Positions 31,595-43,415 of a stretch of DNA of 64,000 nt are shown in pieces (the stretch's first letter is position 1; every line of letters begins with the position of its first letter). Origin of the DNA: Muscardinus avellanarius (lineage: Eukaryota > Chordata > Mammalia > Rodentia > Gliridae); contig OY726572.1 in NCBI GenBank assembly GCA_963383645.1, positions 20,422,672 through 20,486,671 on the forward strand, written 5' to 3'. The position numbers and the translations under genes are program-made. Under the pieces are notes generated by a model. That model had not been told where the DNA came from. It worked only from the letters and a program-made list of their open reading frames with translations, and did no database searches.

Positions 31595-31695
31595 CTACTA
31601 CATATGGTAGTTGTTAGTATTTTGTGGATCAGTGAGAGTAAAGTACCTAGCATGGTAACAGGCGCATTGTAGAAGCATGTTACATACTAGCTATA
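31595..31695 (+). mobile_element. MIR 3' part
   Basis: 'ctacatatggtagttgttagta...aaagtacctagcatggtaacaggcgc' follows the MIR 3' order. Confidence 0.7.
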
Positions 31696-31862
31696 TATAG
31701 AATATATGAACCTTCTGCTACTAAAATGTAATAGAACATGTTATTTTATGGATTGAATGTCTTGCACACTATGGTCACCAAAATATTTGTTGATGTTCTG
31801 CTAAGCAATTTCACTTTGGTCTCTGAGGTTTATAATTTTAATATAAAAAGGTTTTATTTGTG
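31696..31862. other. Unique block
   Basis: AT-rich; nothing recognised. Confidence 0.6.
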
Positions 31863-32708
31863 CCGCCCCCCCCCCGCCCTGTACTAGGGATGGAACCAAA
31901 GAGCCCTCTACCACTGAGCTATATTCCCATCTCCTTCTCTTTTTGAGACAGGGTCTCACTAAGTTGCTCTGCTAACTTGTGATCCCCTTGCCTCACCTTC
32001 CCAAATTGCTGGGATTACAAGCTTGTGCTACCATGCCTAGCAAAATGTTTGATGTAATTATCTTACAGGTGTTTAGCTGGGCGTGGTGGTGTATGCTTGC
32101 AGTCTCAGTACATGGGAGGCTGAGACAAGAGGATTATTTATTTATTTATTTATTTATTTATTCATTTTTTGGTGGTACTGGGGTTCCTGGAAACCCTTCT
32201 ACCTCCGGGCGGGACCTATTTTTATACTTTTTTATTTGGAAACAGGGTCTCTTAAGCCAGGCGGCTGGCTTCGAACCTGCGTGATCCTCCTGTCTCCCGC
32301 CTCCCAAGTGCGGGGATTACAAGTGGGCCTGGCAAGACAGGAGGATTAGAAGGCCAGCCTCAGCAATTTAGCGAGAACCTCCGCAACATAGCAAATCCTG
32401 TTTCAAAAAATAAAAAAAAGAGCCAGGCATTGTGGCGCACACTTGTAATCCCAGCATTTGGGAGGCTGGGACAGGAGGGTTGCAGTTCACAGACAGCCTT
32501 AACTACTTAGTGAGGCACTCTGCAACCCAGTGAGACCCCTGTTTCAAAATAAAGAATAAAAAAATAGGGATGGAGGTGTAGCTAGGAGGTAGAATGCTCC
32601 TGGGTTCTATCCCCAGTACCGCAAAAATAAATAAAAAAGGGCTGGGGGTATAGCTCAGAGCTAGAATGTCCCTAGGTTCAATCTCCAATACCCCCTACCC
32701 ACCCAAAA
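31863..32708. mobile_element. SINE cluster with nested type C
   Basis: Minus old copy 31863-32041 with C13 run; plus old copy 32074-32134 and 32334-32421 split by minus C 32135-32333 (flanks gagacaagaggatta/aagacaggaggatta); plus A 32422-32638; ID half 32639-32708 completing the outer element. Confidence 0.85.
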
Positions 32709-32739
32709 TATGAAATGTATATGTAGATTAAAAAAATTT

Positions 32740-33165
32740 TTTTTTGCGGTACTGGGGATTGTACCCAAGGGCATTCTACCTTCAAGCTATACCTCCAGCA
32801 CTATTTTTTATTCTTTATTTTGAAATAGGGTCACCAGGCGTGGTGGCGCACACTTGTAATCCCAGCATTCAGGAGGCTGAGACCAGAGGATCGCAGTTCG
32901 CGAATAGCCTCAGCTACTTACTGAGACCAGGTTTCAAAATAAAGAATAAAAAATAGGGTAGGGGGTGTAGCTTGGAGGTCGAATGCCCCTGGGTTCCATC
33001 CCCAGACCTGCAAAACAAAACAAACAAACAAACAAACAAAAGAAATAGGGTCTATTAAGTTGCAGAGAGCATCAGGAAGTAGTTGAGGCTGGCCACGAAC
33101 CTGCGATCTTCCTGTCTGAGCCTCCCAAGTACTTGTATTACAAGTGTGTGTCAGTACACCCAGCT
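32740..33165. mobile_element. Minus SINE split by plus type A
   Basis: Minus 32740-32834 and 33044-33165; plus A 32834-33040 with (CAAA)n tail; gaaatagggtc flanks the insert. Confidence 0.9.
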
Positions 33166-33339
33166 ATATATAGATTTCTATAGTTGATTTAACCATAACT
33201 CTTTTGGCAGTAGGAGCTCAAGAAAGTATCACCCATTAGTAATTTGGTAGCAACATGAACTTATGCCCAAAACATAAATTTTTAGTGCGCTGTTTCTACT
33301 GGATGTGCTATCTTTTGGTGATGTTAGACCCCTCTCCAT

Positions 33340-34210
33340 TTATTTATTTGTCTTTTTACTAGGAATTGAACCCAGGGGCATACTACCTCTGAGCTGTTAC
33401 TGCAGTACCCCACCCTACCCCGTCCCCTACTTTCCTGTGGTACTGAGGGTTGAACCCAGAAGCATTCTGCCTCTGAGCTACTCCTCAGCCCTATTTTTTA
33501 ATTTTAAAACAGTCTAAGTTGCTGAGGCTGGAGGCTGGTCATAAACTTGTGATCCTCCTGTCTCAGCCTCCCAACCTCCAGCTTTTTTATTTTATTTTAT
33601 TTTATTTATTTTTTGGTGGTACTGGGGGTAGAACCCAGAGGCTTTCTACCTTTGGGCTATACTCCCAGGCCTATTTTATATTTTATTTCCTATTTTATAT
33701 TTTATTTATTTATTTATTTATTTATTTATTTTTGTGGGTCTGGAGATGGAACCCAGAGGCATTTGACCTCTGAGATACACCCCCTGCCCAATTTTTTATT
33801 CTTTATTTTGAAACAGGGTTTCACTGAGTTTCGGAGGGCCTCACTAAGTAGCTGAGGCTGTCCGCAAACCGCAATACCCCTGTCTCAGCCTCCCAAATGC
33901 TGGGATTACAAGCGTGCGCCACCGCACCCGGCCTTATATTTTATTTGGAAACAGGGTCTCAACTAAGTTGCCGAGAACCTCACTAAATAGCTGAGGCTGG
34001 CTTTGAACCTGCGGGATCCTCCTGTTTCAGCTTCCCAAGGGTGGGGATTACAAGCATGCGCCACCACACCCGGCTCAGCTTTTTTATTTTGAAACAGAGT
34101 TTTGCTACATTGCAGAGGGCCTCTATAAATTGCTAAGGCTGTCCTCCAATTTGTGATCTTCCTGCCTTAGTCTCCCATGAGCTGGGATTGCAGGTGTGGA
34201 CCATCATGCT
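33340..34210 (-). mobile_element. Minus SINEs nested three deep
   Basis: ID half 33340-33400. Outer 33435-33580 and 34076-34210; within it type B 33583-33688 and 33933-34075; within that type A 33689-33932 with (ATTT)n tail. Each level resumes exactly where it was cut. Confidence 0.85.
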
Positions 34211-34599
34211 CCCCTACCCTAACTTATTACTTTTTCTATAGGAGATATTTTCCATTGGGAAATGGAGTCTCTGAACTTGATATAAGAAATTAAATTGATA
34301 AAAGTTCTTGTTCCTGGGAGAGATTTAATAATACATCTTTTTTATTATCTGAGTATTTTTTGCTTAGCTTTGGAAGAGTAAGTTGATTCCAGTAACCTAC
34401 ATTTAAGAACCAGTTGATTACAATCAACTGTGTCCATTTAACGTACGGCAACTGCTCTTTAGAGAAACGAGCCAAACCTTCGTCACATTAAATAAATGTG
34501 TCTGGCTCCACTGTGATACTCACGTGGTAGCGTATGCTGCAGGAATGCCAGAGTGCTAAAGGAATTTTTCTCAGTTAAACACGTACTTTTTAGATTTAA
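34211..34599. other. Unique block
   Basis: AT-rich unique sequence leading into the L1 fragment. Nothing recognised. Confidence 0.6.
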
Positions 34600-36090
34600 A
34601 AGCTACAGACTTTTCTTCAAAGAATATGTACAAATGGTCAATAAGCATGAAAAAAGGCTGAACAACACTAATAATTGGTATAGTGCAAATCAAAATAACA
34701 TTGAGATGTTTCTTTATACCCTGTAGAATAGTTACTATCAAAAACCATAGAAAACAAGTGTTAGTGAACATGTGGAGAAATTGGAGCATTATTGTGTTGC
34801 TCATGAGTGTGAAATGGTAAATCCACTGTGAAAACCAGCGTGGCAGTTCTTCTAAAAACTAAGACTGTGATACAACAAGTCTACTTCTAAGTTATACCCA
34901 AAGGGTTTGAAGCAGGGACTTGGACAGGTGCTTAAATGCTTTATTCAAAGTAGCTAAAATATGGAAGCAACCCAGATATCCATTCATAGATTAATGTGAT
35001 ATATACAATGACACAATATTATTTGGCCTTTTTGTGTGTGTGTGGTACTGAGGGTGGAACCCAGGGACTTTCTACTTCCGGGCTACATTCCCAGACCTAT
35101 TTTCTATTTTATTTGGAAACAAGGTCTCACTAAGTTGCTGAGAGTCTCACTAAATAGCTGAGGCTGGCTTCAAACTTGCAGGATCCTCCTGTCTCAGCCT
35201 CCCAAGTACTGGGATTATAAACATGCATCACCACACCTGGCTCTTTTTTAGCCTTTAAAAAGAATGAAATTGCCAGGGCGTGGTGGTGCATGCTTGGAAT
35301 CCCCCATGCTTGGGAAGCTGAGACAGGATCGCGCAGGTTAAATCTGCCTCAGCTACTTTGTGAGGCTCTCAGCAACTTAGTGAGACCCTGCTTTCAAATA
35401 AAATATAAAATAGGTCTGGGAGTATAAGCTGGAGGTAGAAAAGCCTCTGAGTTCCACCCCCAGTACTACCAAAAAAAAAAAAGAAGAATGAAATTGCTGG
35501 GTATAGTGGTGCATGCCTGTAATCCCAGTACTTGGGAGGCTGAGACAAGGAGAATTGTAGGTTTGAGGCTAGCATCAGCAATTTAGTGAAACCGTGTTTC
35601 AAAATAAAATAAAATTTAAAAAATAGGGATGGGGTGTAGCTTGGCGGCTGAATGACCTTGAGTTCAATTTACACACACAAAATCTGACAAGGACTAAAAC
35701 ACAGATGAATTAAAAACATTGTATGAAGTGAATTAAGCCAGACAACAAAAGGATAAATACTGTGTGAGGTACCTTAAATACATAAGTAGGTGGAGAAAGT
35801 AGAATAGTGATTCCCGGGCTTAGAATATGAGATTATGGGGAGTTATTGTTAATGGGAACAGAATTTTAGTTTGGAAGGATGAAAACATTCTGGAGATAGT
35901 GGTGATTGTATGATATATAACTATTTAATGCCACTGAAGTTCACTAAAAAATGTAATGCGGTTAAAATGCACAAAAAGACAAATACTGACTGATTCCTCT
36001 TACATTAGGCATTTGAAGTCCCACTTATAAAAACAAAGTAGAATGGTGATTACTAAGGACTGAGCCTGGGGGAATAGAAAGGTTTTTGGT
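34600..36090 (+). mobile_element. L1 ORF2 end and 3' UTR, split by SINEs
   Basis: 34600-35030 follows the L1 ORF2 3' order ('acaaatggtcaataagcatg...ggagaaattggagc...ggaagcaacccagatatcc'). It resumes at 35246-35275 and 35684 after SINEs. A second L1 3' tail appears from about 35970 ('agacaaatactgactgattcc...gtagaatggtgattac') and continues past 36312. No intact frame remains. Confidence 0.8.
35031..35683. mobile_element. Three SINEs inside the L1
   Basis: Minus B 35031-35245; plus B 35276-35481 and plus old copy 35497-35683, both preceded by 'agaatgaaattgc' (35262-35275 and 35484-35496), i.e. serial insertion at one L1 target. Confidence 0.85.
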
Positions 36091-36311
36091 TGTTTTTTTT
36101 TTTTTTGTGTGGTACTGAGGGTGGAACCCAGGGGCTTTTCTACCTCCAGGCTATACTTCCAGACCTGTTTTATATTTTATTTGGAAACAGGGTCTCAACT
36201 AAGTTGCTGGGAGCCTCACTAAGTAGTTAAGACTGGCTTTGAACCTGTGCGATCCTCCTGTCTCAGCCTCCCAAGGGCAGGGATTACAAGCGTGTACCAC
36301 CACGCCCAGCT
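36090..36311 (-). mobile_element. Type B minus SINE within the second L1 tail
   Basis: Complete copy, T13 tail, B1 head 'caccacgcccagct'. Confidence 0.9.
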
Positions 36312-36374
36312 AGGAAGTTGTTTAATTGAGTGTAAAACTATTTCAATTTTAACAGGATGAAAAAGTTCTGGATA

Positions 36375-36505
36375 GCTGGGCGTGGTGGTGCACACTTGTA
36401 ATTCCAGCACTTGGGAGGCTGAGACAAGAGTATAGCGGTCCACAGACAGCCTCAGCTACTTAGTGAGGCCCTGTGCAACTCAGTGAGAACCTATTTCTTC
36501 TTCTT

Positions 36506-36567
<62 letters not shown>

Positions 36568-36881
36568 GGTACTGAGGGTGGAACCCAGGGGCTTTCTACC
36601 TCTCGACTGTACTCCCAGACCTATTTCATACTTTATTTGGAAACAGGGTCTCACTAAGTTGCTGAGAGCCTCACTAAGTAGCTGAGGCTGGCTTCAAACC
36701 TGTGTGATGTTCCTGTCTCGGCCTCCCAAGCACTGGGATTACAAGTGTGTGCCACCACGCCCGGCTAGTGGGAACCTATTTCAAAATAAAGAATAAAAAA
36801 AATAAGGCTAGGGGTATAGTTCGGAGGTGGAATGCTCCTGAGTTCCCTCCCATCTCCAATACCGCAAAAAAAAAAAAAAAA
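36375..36881. mobile_element. Plus type A split by minus type B with (CTT)n(TTA)n tail
   Basis: Outer plus 36375-36496 and 36767-36881; inner minus B 36497-36766. The target duplication is 15-16 bases, agtgagaacctatttc versus agtgggaacctatttc. The trinucleotide tract is the inner copy's modified tail. L1 3' tail words flank the outer copy. Confidence 0.95.
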
Positions 36882-37029
36882 TACTGGAAATCTATTGCAC
36901 AATTATGAAATATACCCTTTTCCTGCATCTTAGTTGGTTTCATTATAACCCCATCACCACAATCTGCAGATAAGTATCTTTTATCAGATGGTATATAGTA
37001 TTTGCATATAACCTATGCAATCCTTCCAT

Positions 37030-37360
37030 ATATTTTATTCATTTATTCATTTATTTATTTATGCTACTGGGGATTGAACTTAAGTGCTCCTCCACTGAGC
37101 AGCATCCTTAGCTCTTTCTGTGATTTTCTTTTCCTTTTTTTCTCCTTTTTTTTTCTTGAGATGGTCTAAATTGCTGTTTTGAGAATACCCTGAAACTTGT
37201 TATCCTCTGCTTTAGTGCTCCTGAATAGCCAGGATTACAGGTGTTGTACCACCTTTACCAGACTCCCAGGTACTTTAATCTTTAGATTACAGATTACTTT
37301 ATTTTTTATTTTTATTTTTTGCAGTGTTGGGGATTGAACCCAGGACCTTACAACCTAAGC
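37030..37360 (-). mobile_element. Old ID and B1 fragments, minus
   Basis: ID 37030-37115, degenerate B1 37128-37262, ID 37300-37360. Confidence 0.65.
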
Positions 37361-37370
37361 CCTTAAATTA

Positions 37371-37812
37371 CTTTTTTTTTTTTTTTTTAGTACTGGGGAT
37401 GGGATCCAAGGACATTGTATCTCCAAGCTACACTTCCAGCCTGATTTCTTATTCTTTATTTTGAGATAAGGCCTCTTTAAGTTGCAGAAGGCCTTTCTAA
37501 GTAGCCAAGGTCTGTCCATGAACCTCAGTCCTCCTGTTTTAGCTTCCCAAGTACTGGGATTAAAGTTCTGTGCCATAGCTGGGTGTGGTGGCGCACGCGC
37601 TTGTAATCCCAGCGCTTGGGAGGCTGAGATAGGAGGATCGCTCAGGTTCGAAGCCAGCCCCAGCTATTTAGTGAGGCTCTCAGCAACTTAGTGAGACCCT
37701 GTTTCCAAATAAAGTATAAAATAGGTCTGGGAGTATAGCCCAGAGGTAGAAAGCCCCTGGGTTCCACCCCAGTACCACCAAAAAAAAGAAAAGTGTGTTA
37801 TCACACCCAGCT
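37371..37812. mobile_element. Minus type A split near its head by plus type B
   Basis: Minus 37371-37576, plus B 37577-37787, minus head resumes 37788-37812; the 'tgtg(t/c)(t/c)a' words flank the insert. Confidence 0.85.
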
Positions 37813-37916
37813 CCTTAGGTTACTTTGTGTTAAATAGTTGTTATATTGTGTTGTTTGAGTAATAATGACTAGAAAAACTATACATGTTAAGTACAGAAAC
37901 AATTTCACCCCCAGAT

Positions 37917-38130
37917 GTTTTTTTGTTTTTTCTTTCTTGCAGGGGGATGGAAACTTGGGGCATTCTACATCCAAGCTACATCCTCAGCCCTATTTTTTAT
38001 TCTTTATTTTGAAACAGGATCTCACTGAGTTGCAAAGGGCCTCACTAAGTAGCTGAGGCTGTCTGTGGACCGCTAAACTCTTGTCTCAGCCTCCCAAATA
38101 ATGGGATTACAAGCATGTACCACCATGCAG
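37917..38130 (-). mobile_element. Type A minus SINE
   Basis: Complete copy, diverged, head 'ccaccatgcagg'. Confidence 0.85.
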
Positions 38131-38260
38131 GTTCCTTCCAAATTTTTTTCATTTGTAGTTAGTTGAATTCATGGATGGGTAATTTGCTAATGTAGTATTT
38201 GCTGATGCTGAACCTAAAGATGGAGATGGATTGTACTTACCATTATTGGACTGTTTATTA

Positions 38261-39173
38261 AAAATGGTTAAACTAAAGCCGGGCGTGGTGGTGCACGCTT
38301 GTAATCCCCGTGCTTGGGAGGCTGAGACAGGAGGATTGCATGGGTTCGAAGCCAGCCTCAGCTACTTAGTGAGGCTCTCAGCAACTTAGTGAGACCCTGT
38401 TTCCAAATAAAATATAAAAAAGGTCTGGGAGTATAGCCTGGAGGTAGAAAGCCTCTGGGTTCCACCCCTAGTACTATCAAAAAAAAAAAAAAATGGTTAA
38501 ACTAAGCCGGGTGTGGTGGCGCACGCTTGTAATCCCAGCATTCCGGGAGGCTGAGATCAGAGGATCGTGGTTCGCGATCAGAGGATCGTGGTTCGCGGAC
38601 AGCCTCAGCTACTTAGTGAGGCCCTGTGCAACTCAGTGAGACCCGGTTTCAAAATAAAGAATAAAAAAAGAACAGGGCAGGGGGTATGGCTTGGAGGTCG
38701 AATGACCCTGGGTTCCATCCCTAGACCCGCAAAAAAAAAAAAAAAAAAAGTTGAACTAGTCGGGCGTGGTACCGCGCACTTGTAATCCCTGCGCTTGGGA
38801 GGTTGAAACAGGAGGATCGCGCAGGTTCAAAGCCAGCCTTGCTGGCTTGAGACCCTGTTTCCAGATTAAAAAAAAAAAAAACATTAAAAAATATAGGTCT
38901 GGGAGTGTAGCCTACAGATAGACGGGCTTCCAGGAACCCCAGTACCACCAAAAAAAAAAAAAAGGGTTAAACTAAGTGGGGCGTGGTGGTGCACGCTTGT
39001 AATCCCAGCCTTCAGGAGGCTGAGACTGGAGGATCGGGGTTCGCAGACAGCCTCAGCTACTTAGTGAGGCCCTCCGTAACTTAGTGAGACCCTGTTTCAA
39101 AAAATAAAGAATAAAAATAGGGCAGGGGCTGTAGCTGGGAGGTCAAATGCCCCTGGGTTCCATCCCCAGACCC

Positions 39174-39207
<34 letters not shown>

Positions 39208-39418
39208 TTAAACTAAAGCTTGACGTAGTGGTGTATGCTTATAATCCTACTTGGGAGCAGGAGGATCACAGGTTTGAAGCCAATATCAGGCAGTTGGCAA
39301 TTTAGCGAGACCATTTTTCCAAAATAAAAAATAAAATGGGGTTGGGACTGTATCCTGGAGGCGGAAGGCCCCTTTGTTCCATCTCCAGTACCACCACCAA
39401 AAAAAAAAGTTAACCTGG
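38261..39418 (+). mobile_element. Serial array of five SINEs at one target, six copies of the target word
   Basis: Five plus-strand SINEs stand head to tail: B 38277-38490, A 38506-38748, C 38759-38963, A 38976-39203, old B-like 39217-39407. Target word copies: aaatggttaaactaa at 38262-38276 and 38491-38505; gttgaacta at 38750-38758; ggttaaactaa at 38965-38975 and 39206-39216; decayed agttaacct at 39408. Different subfamilies exclude simple tandem duplication. Confidence 0.95.
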
Positions 39419-39474
39419 GATTGGGGTATAGTTGGTTGTAGAATGTGTGCCTAGCATGTGCAAGGCCCTGGGCT

Positions 39475-39518
<44 letters not shown>

Positions 39519-39790
39519 GGGGTAGATGTTTTGAGCGTTATATGCTTTAAAAAAAAAACTTTTAGCCGGGGGGGGGGGGTGGTGGTGGTGCACGCTTGTA
39601 ATCCCAGTATTTGGGAGGCTGAGACCAGAGGATCGCAGTTTGCAGACAGCCTCAGCTACTTAGTGAGGCCCTCTGCAACTTAGACCCTGTTTCAAAATAA
39701 AGAATAAAAAATAGGGCAGGGGGTGTAGCTTGGAGGTCGAATGCCCCTGGGTTCTATCCCCAGACCTGCAAAAAAAAAACCCAAAAAACA
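39418..39790 (+). mobile_element. ID fragment, (GT)n, then type A SINE
   Basis: ID 39418-39478 retaining 'gcctagcatgtgcaagg'; (GT)n 39480-39514; type A 39564-39785 whose head holds a G13 run (39566-39578); 'aaaacttttag'/'aaacacttttat' flank the A copy. Confidence 0.85.
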
Positions 39791-39917
39791 CTTTTATTGG
39801 TGCAGTGTAGTCTCACACCATGAGGTAATTCATAGTGAGGGGTATAGATGACGGATGCACACAGTACTTAGAAGGCTCTGCTTTTGATCCCATGAAACTC
39901 CTACCTCTAAAATACTT

Positions 39918-40281
39918 TTTGTGTGTGTGTATGTGTTGCTACGGGGGATGGAACCCAGGGGCATTCTACCTCTGAGTTAACACCCCCAGCCCTATTTTTT
40001 ATTCTTTATTTTGAAACAGGGTCTCAGTTACGGAGGGCCTCACTAAGTAGCTGAGGCTGTCTGTGAACCGCGATCCTCCAGCATCAGCCTCCCGAATGCT
40101 GGGATTACAAGTGTGCGCCACCACGCCCGGCTCCAACCTTATTTTTTATTCCTTATGTTGAAACAGGGTCTCACTGAGTTGCAGAGGGCCTCACTAAGTA
40201 GCTGAGGCTGTCCTCAAACTGATTCAGCCTCCCAATTGCTAGAATTACATGGGATTACAATCATGTGCCACCACACCTGGT
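39918..40281 (-). mobile_element. Two minus type A SINEs
   Basis: Complete 39918-40132 with (GT)n tail; B1 half 40133-40281. Confidence 0.9.
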
Positions 40282-40499
40282 TTAAAACCACAGACTTGTT
40301 TAACATTTGACCCAGTAATACCTAAGAATATTTGATCACAGTTCCTTTGGTTCCAGGTGATGGCCACTATTAACCTGTGATCAGTGAGTCAAGAGGATAA
40401 ATAGTTCTTAGTTATTGAGGGCAGTTTGTCTTTTTGTTGTGCATTATCTACAGGATGTCTTTGGAATGTTAGAATGAAAGAAAGTTAATGCTGGAATGA

Positions 40500-40680
40500 A
40501 TCCTACTGTGAATTTTCAGAGAGGCAAAGCAACTTCTAAAGGTCATATAGTTAGTGAAAGAAGCTTTTATTTTTTTGGTGGTACTTGGGGCTGAAGTTTA
40601 AGGCGTTCACCACTACAGGTGTGCATCACCACACCCAGCTAGTGAAGGAGTTTTGATTAGAATTCAGAGCTGACTGAAGC
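40500..40680 (-). mobile_element. MIR, minus strand, split by a SINE remnant
   Basis: 'cagagaggcaaagcaacttc...aaggtcatatagttagtgaa' and 'tagtgaaggagttttgatta gaattcagagctgac' are the reverse MIR core; a minus SINE remnant (40569-40641) sits between, flanked by tagtgaa. Confidence 0.8.
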
Positions 40681-40878
40681 GAGATGTAGTGGCTCATACC
40701 TTTAATCCCAGTACTTGGGAGGCTAAAACAGGAGTATCACAGATGTGAGGCCAGCCTCAGCAATTTGGTAAAGCCATCAGCCACTTAATAAGATTGTTTC
40801 AAAATTAGAAATAAAATAGGGCTGGGGGTGAAGCTCAGAGGTAAAACTCATCTTGGATTCCATCTCCAGCTCAGAAAA
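40676..40878 (+). mobile_element. Old plus SINE
   Basis: B1 half and ID half both recognisable, many substitutions. Confidence 0.8.
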
Positions 40879-41002
40879 TAATCCGGAGCCAGCTTTGTTC
40901 ATGTGTTCATGTCCATGTTTTTTATTCTGAGAATTTCATTGTTGTGTTCAAAAAGAAAAAAAAAAAAGAGAAAAGCAGGAAGGTAGTGCTGCTCATCAGT
41001 TT

Positions 41003-41446
41003 TATTTATGTATTGTGATACTAGCGATTGAATCCAGGTGCATTCTACCTCTGAGCTACACCCTCAGCCTGTTTTTTTTTTTCATTTATTTATATTTATT
41101 TTATTTTATTTATTGCAGTACTGGGGATTGAACCCAGGGGTATTCTACCTCAGAGCTACACCTCCAGCCCTTTTTAAAATTATTTTGAAACAGGGTCTCT
41201 GTAAGTTGCAAGGGCATTACTAAGTAGTTGAGTCTGGCTGCAAACCTGCAATCCTCTTGTCTCAGCCTCCTAAATACTAGCATGCGCTACCACACCCGGC
41301 TATTTATTTTATTTGGAAACAGGGTCTTGCTGGGTTGACGAAGAGTCTCAGTACTTGCTTAGACTGCCCTCTAACCTCTGTGATCCTCCTGTTTCAGTCT
41401 CCCAAGTACTAGGATTATAGGCATGGGTGTCGCCCTGCCTGGCTTT
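41003..41446 (-). mobile_element. Minus SINE split by minus type A
   Basis: Outer 41003-41085 and 41302-41446; inner 41086-41301 with (ATTT)n-like tail. Confidence 0.8.
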
Positions 41447-41473
41447 AGGTTTCAGTTTTAGACGTGGGGATGT

Positions 41474-41990
41474 GCTGAGTGTGATAGCGAATGCCTGTAT
41501 TCCCAGTACTTAGGAAGCTAAAACAAGAGGATTGCAGGTTTGTGGCCAGCCTCAGCAAATTAGCGAAGTTCTCCATAATTTACTGAGACCTGTTTAAAAA
41601 TAAAATGGGAGCTGGACATGGTGGCACAGGCTTGTAATTCCAGCATTCGGGAGGTGGAGACAGGAGGATCGCGATTTGCAGACAGCCTCAGCTACTGAGT
41701 GAGGCCCTTTGCAACTCAGTGAGACCCTGTTTCAAAAATAAAAAGACTAAAAAATAGGGCTGGGGGTGTAGTTGGAGGTACAATGCCCCTGGGTTCCATC
41801 CCTAGTATTGCAAATCAATCAATCAATCAATCAATCAATCAGAAAAAAAGACTGAAAAATAGGACACCAGGGGTGTAGCTCGGAGGTAGAAGGCCCCTGG
41901 GTTCCACTCCCAGTGCTGCAAAATGAATAAATAAAATATAATAAAATGGGGCTTGGGGTGTAGCTCAGTCAGAATGCCCCTGAGTTGGCT
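41474..41990 (+). mobile_element. Plus SINEs with three ID halves in tandem
   Basis: Old B1 half 41474-41610; type A 41611-41813; (AATC)n 41814-41840; further ID halves 41843-41925 and 41945-41990. As at 1.7-2.1 kb, the right half is multiplied without the left, though the last one may belong to the outer element. Confidence 0.8.
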
Positions 41991-42111
41991 TGCTTTTGGA
42001 GGTGGACAATAATAGGGAAGTAGTAAGTCTTAATATCAAATGTGAAGGATTTTGTTTGAGCTATTAATATTAGAGGTAATTATGTTTTTTTCAAGAATTA
42101 TGTTGTTTAAT

Positions 42112-42351
42112 AATGTATAAGGTGGGAGCCGGGCGTGGTGGCGCACGCTTGTAATCCCCGCGCTTGGGAGGCTGAGACAGGAGGATCGCACGGGTTCGAA
42201 GCCAGCCTCAGCTACTGAGTGAGGCTCTCAGCAACTTAGTGAGACCCTGTTTCCAAATAAAATATAAAATAGGTCTGGGAGTATAGCCCGAAGGTAGAAA
42301 GCCTCTGGGTTCCACCCCCAGTACCAAAAAAAAAAAAATGTTTAAGGTGGG
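42112..42351 (+). mobile_element. Near-consensus type B SINE
   Basis: 42128-42336; flanks aatgtataaggtggg and aatgtttaaggtggg give a 15-base target duplication with one mismatch. A useful reference copy for subfamily B. Confidence 0.95.
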
Positions 42352-42663
42352 GCAAAAGAAGGGAATGACTGGTAGGAGAAATACTGGTTATCTGTTTGAA
42401 TTTGTAACAGTACAATGTTGCCCAGGCAGTTCTATGGTAGCAGCTATAATGGACAGAGACGAGGGCTTGTTGAGTGATGATTTATAAATAAGAGACTCTG
42501 ATTAAGCACAAATGTAAATTGTATGGCCAGCTCAAGAGACGTACTTGGGAAAACTGCTTATGGAGGTGGTAAAGTCAAAAAGGAGTTTAAAGGAGATACT
42601 GAAGAATCTGTAGACTGATAAGATTTTTAAGTTTCATAGTGTGCCTTCAACTAGATGAGTAAT
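42352..42663. other. Unique block
   Basis: Nothing recognised. Confidence 0.6.
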
Positions 42664-42852
42664 TTAGGAGTTTGGCATGGTAGCCCATGTCTGTAATCCC
42701 AGTACTTGGGAGGCTGAGACAGGGGGGTTACAGGTTCAAGGCCAGCCCTTGGTAATTTAGTGAGACCCTGTTTTAAAAAAAAATAGGTCTGGGGATGTAG
42801 CTCAGAAGTAAAAGGCCTTTATGTTTAATTCCCATAACCACAAAACAAAAAG
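42664..42852 (+). mobile_element. Old plus SINE
   Basis: B1 half, short A9 linker and ID half. Confidence 0.8.
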
Positions 42853-42967
42853 CAACCTCTTGTCCCATCTTTTCTCCATTTCAGTCATGCTCTTCAGAGA
42901 TATTCTTCAACTCTTCTATTATATATCATTGTATTTTGAGAAGTTATGCTAATATAGGGATCTATAT

Positions 42968-43019
42968 AGTAGAGATTTAACCCAGGGGAGCTCTACTATT
43001 TAGCTACATCCCCAACCCC

Positions 43020-43065
<46 letters not shown>

Positions 43066-43415
43066 GTATTTATTTTGTGGTACTAGAGGTGGAACCCAGT
43101 GGCTTTCTATCTCCAGGCTGTACTCCCAGACCTCCTTTATACTTTATTTGGAAACAGGTTTTCTACCTCCGGGCTATACTCCCAGACCTATTTTATACTT
43201 TATTTGGAAACAGGGCCTAAGTTGCGAGGGCCTCACTAAGTAGCTGAGGCTGACTTCGAATTTGTGTGATCCCCCTGTCTCAGCCCTCTAAGCGCTGGGA
43301 TTACAAGTGTGCGCCATGCCTGCCTTGAGACCCTGTTTGAAAATAAAAAAATAGGGATGGGGGTGTAGCTTGTAGGTAGAATGCTCAATCCCCAGTACCA
43401 CACACACACACACAC
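42968..43415. mobile_element. Minus SINEs with internal duplication and (CTGT)n
   Basis: ID 42968-43020; (CTGT)n(CTAT)n 43021-43065; minus B 43070-43324 in which the ID-half/linker stretch of about 57 bases is duplicated (43102-43158 and 43160-43216); plus fragment 43325-43415 ending in (CA)n. Confidence 0.85.

Noticed and set aside
38261..39418. Regularly spaced direct repeats resembling a CRISPR array
   Set aside because: The 9-15 base words are target-site duplications between SINEs in a mammalian intron; the 'spacers' are ~200-base retroposons.
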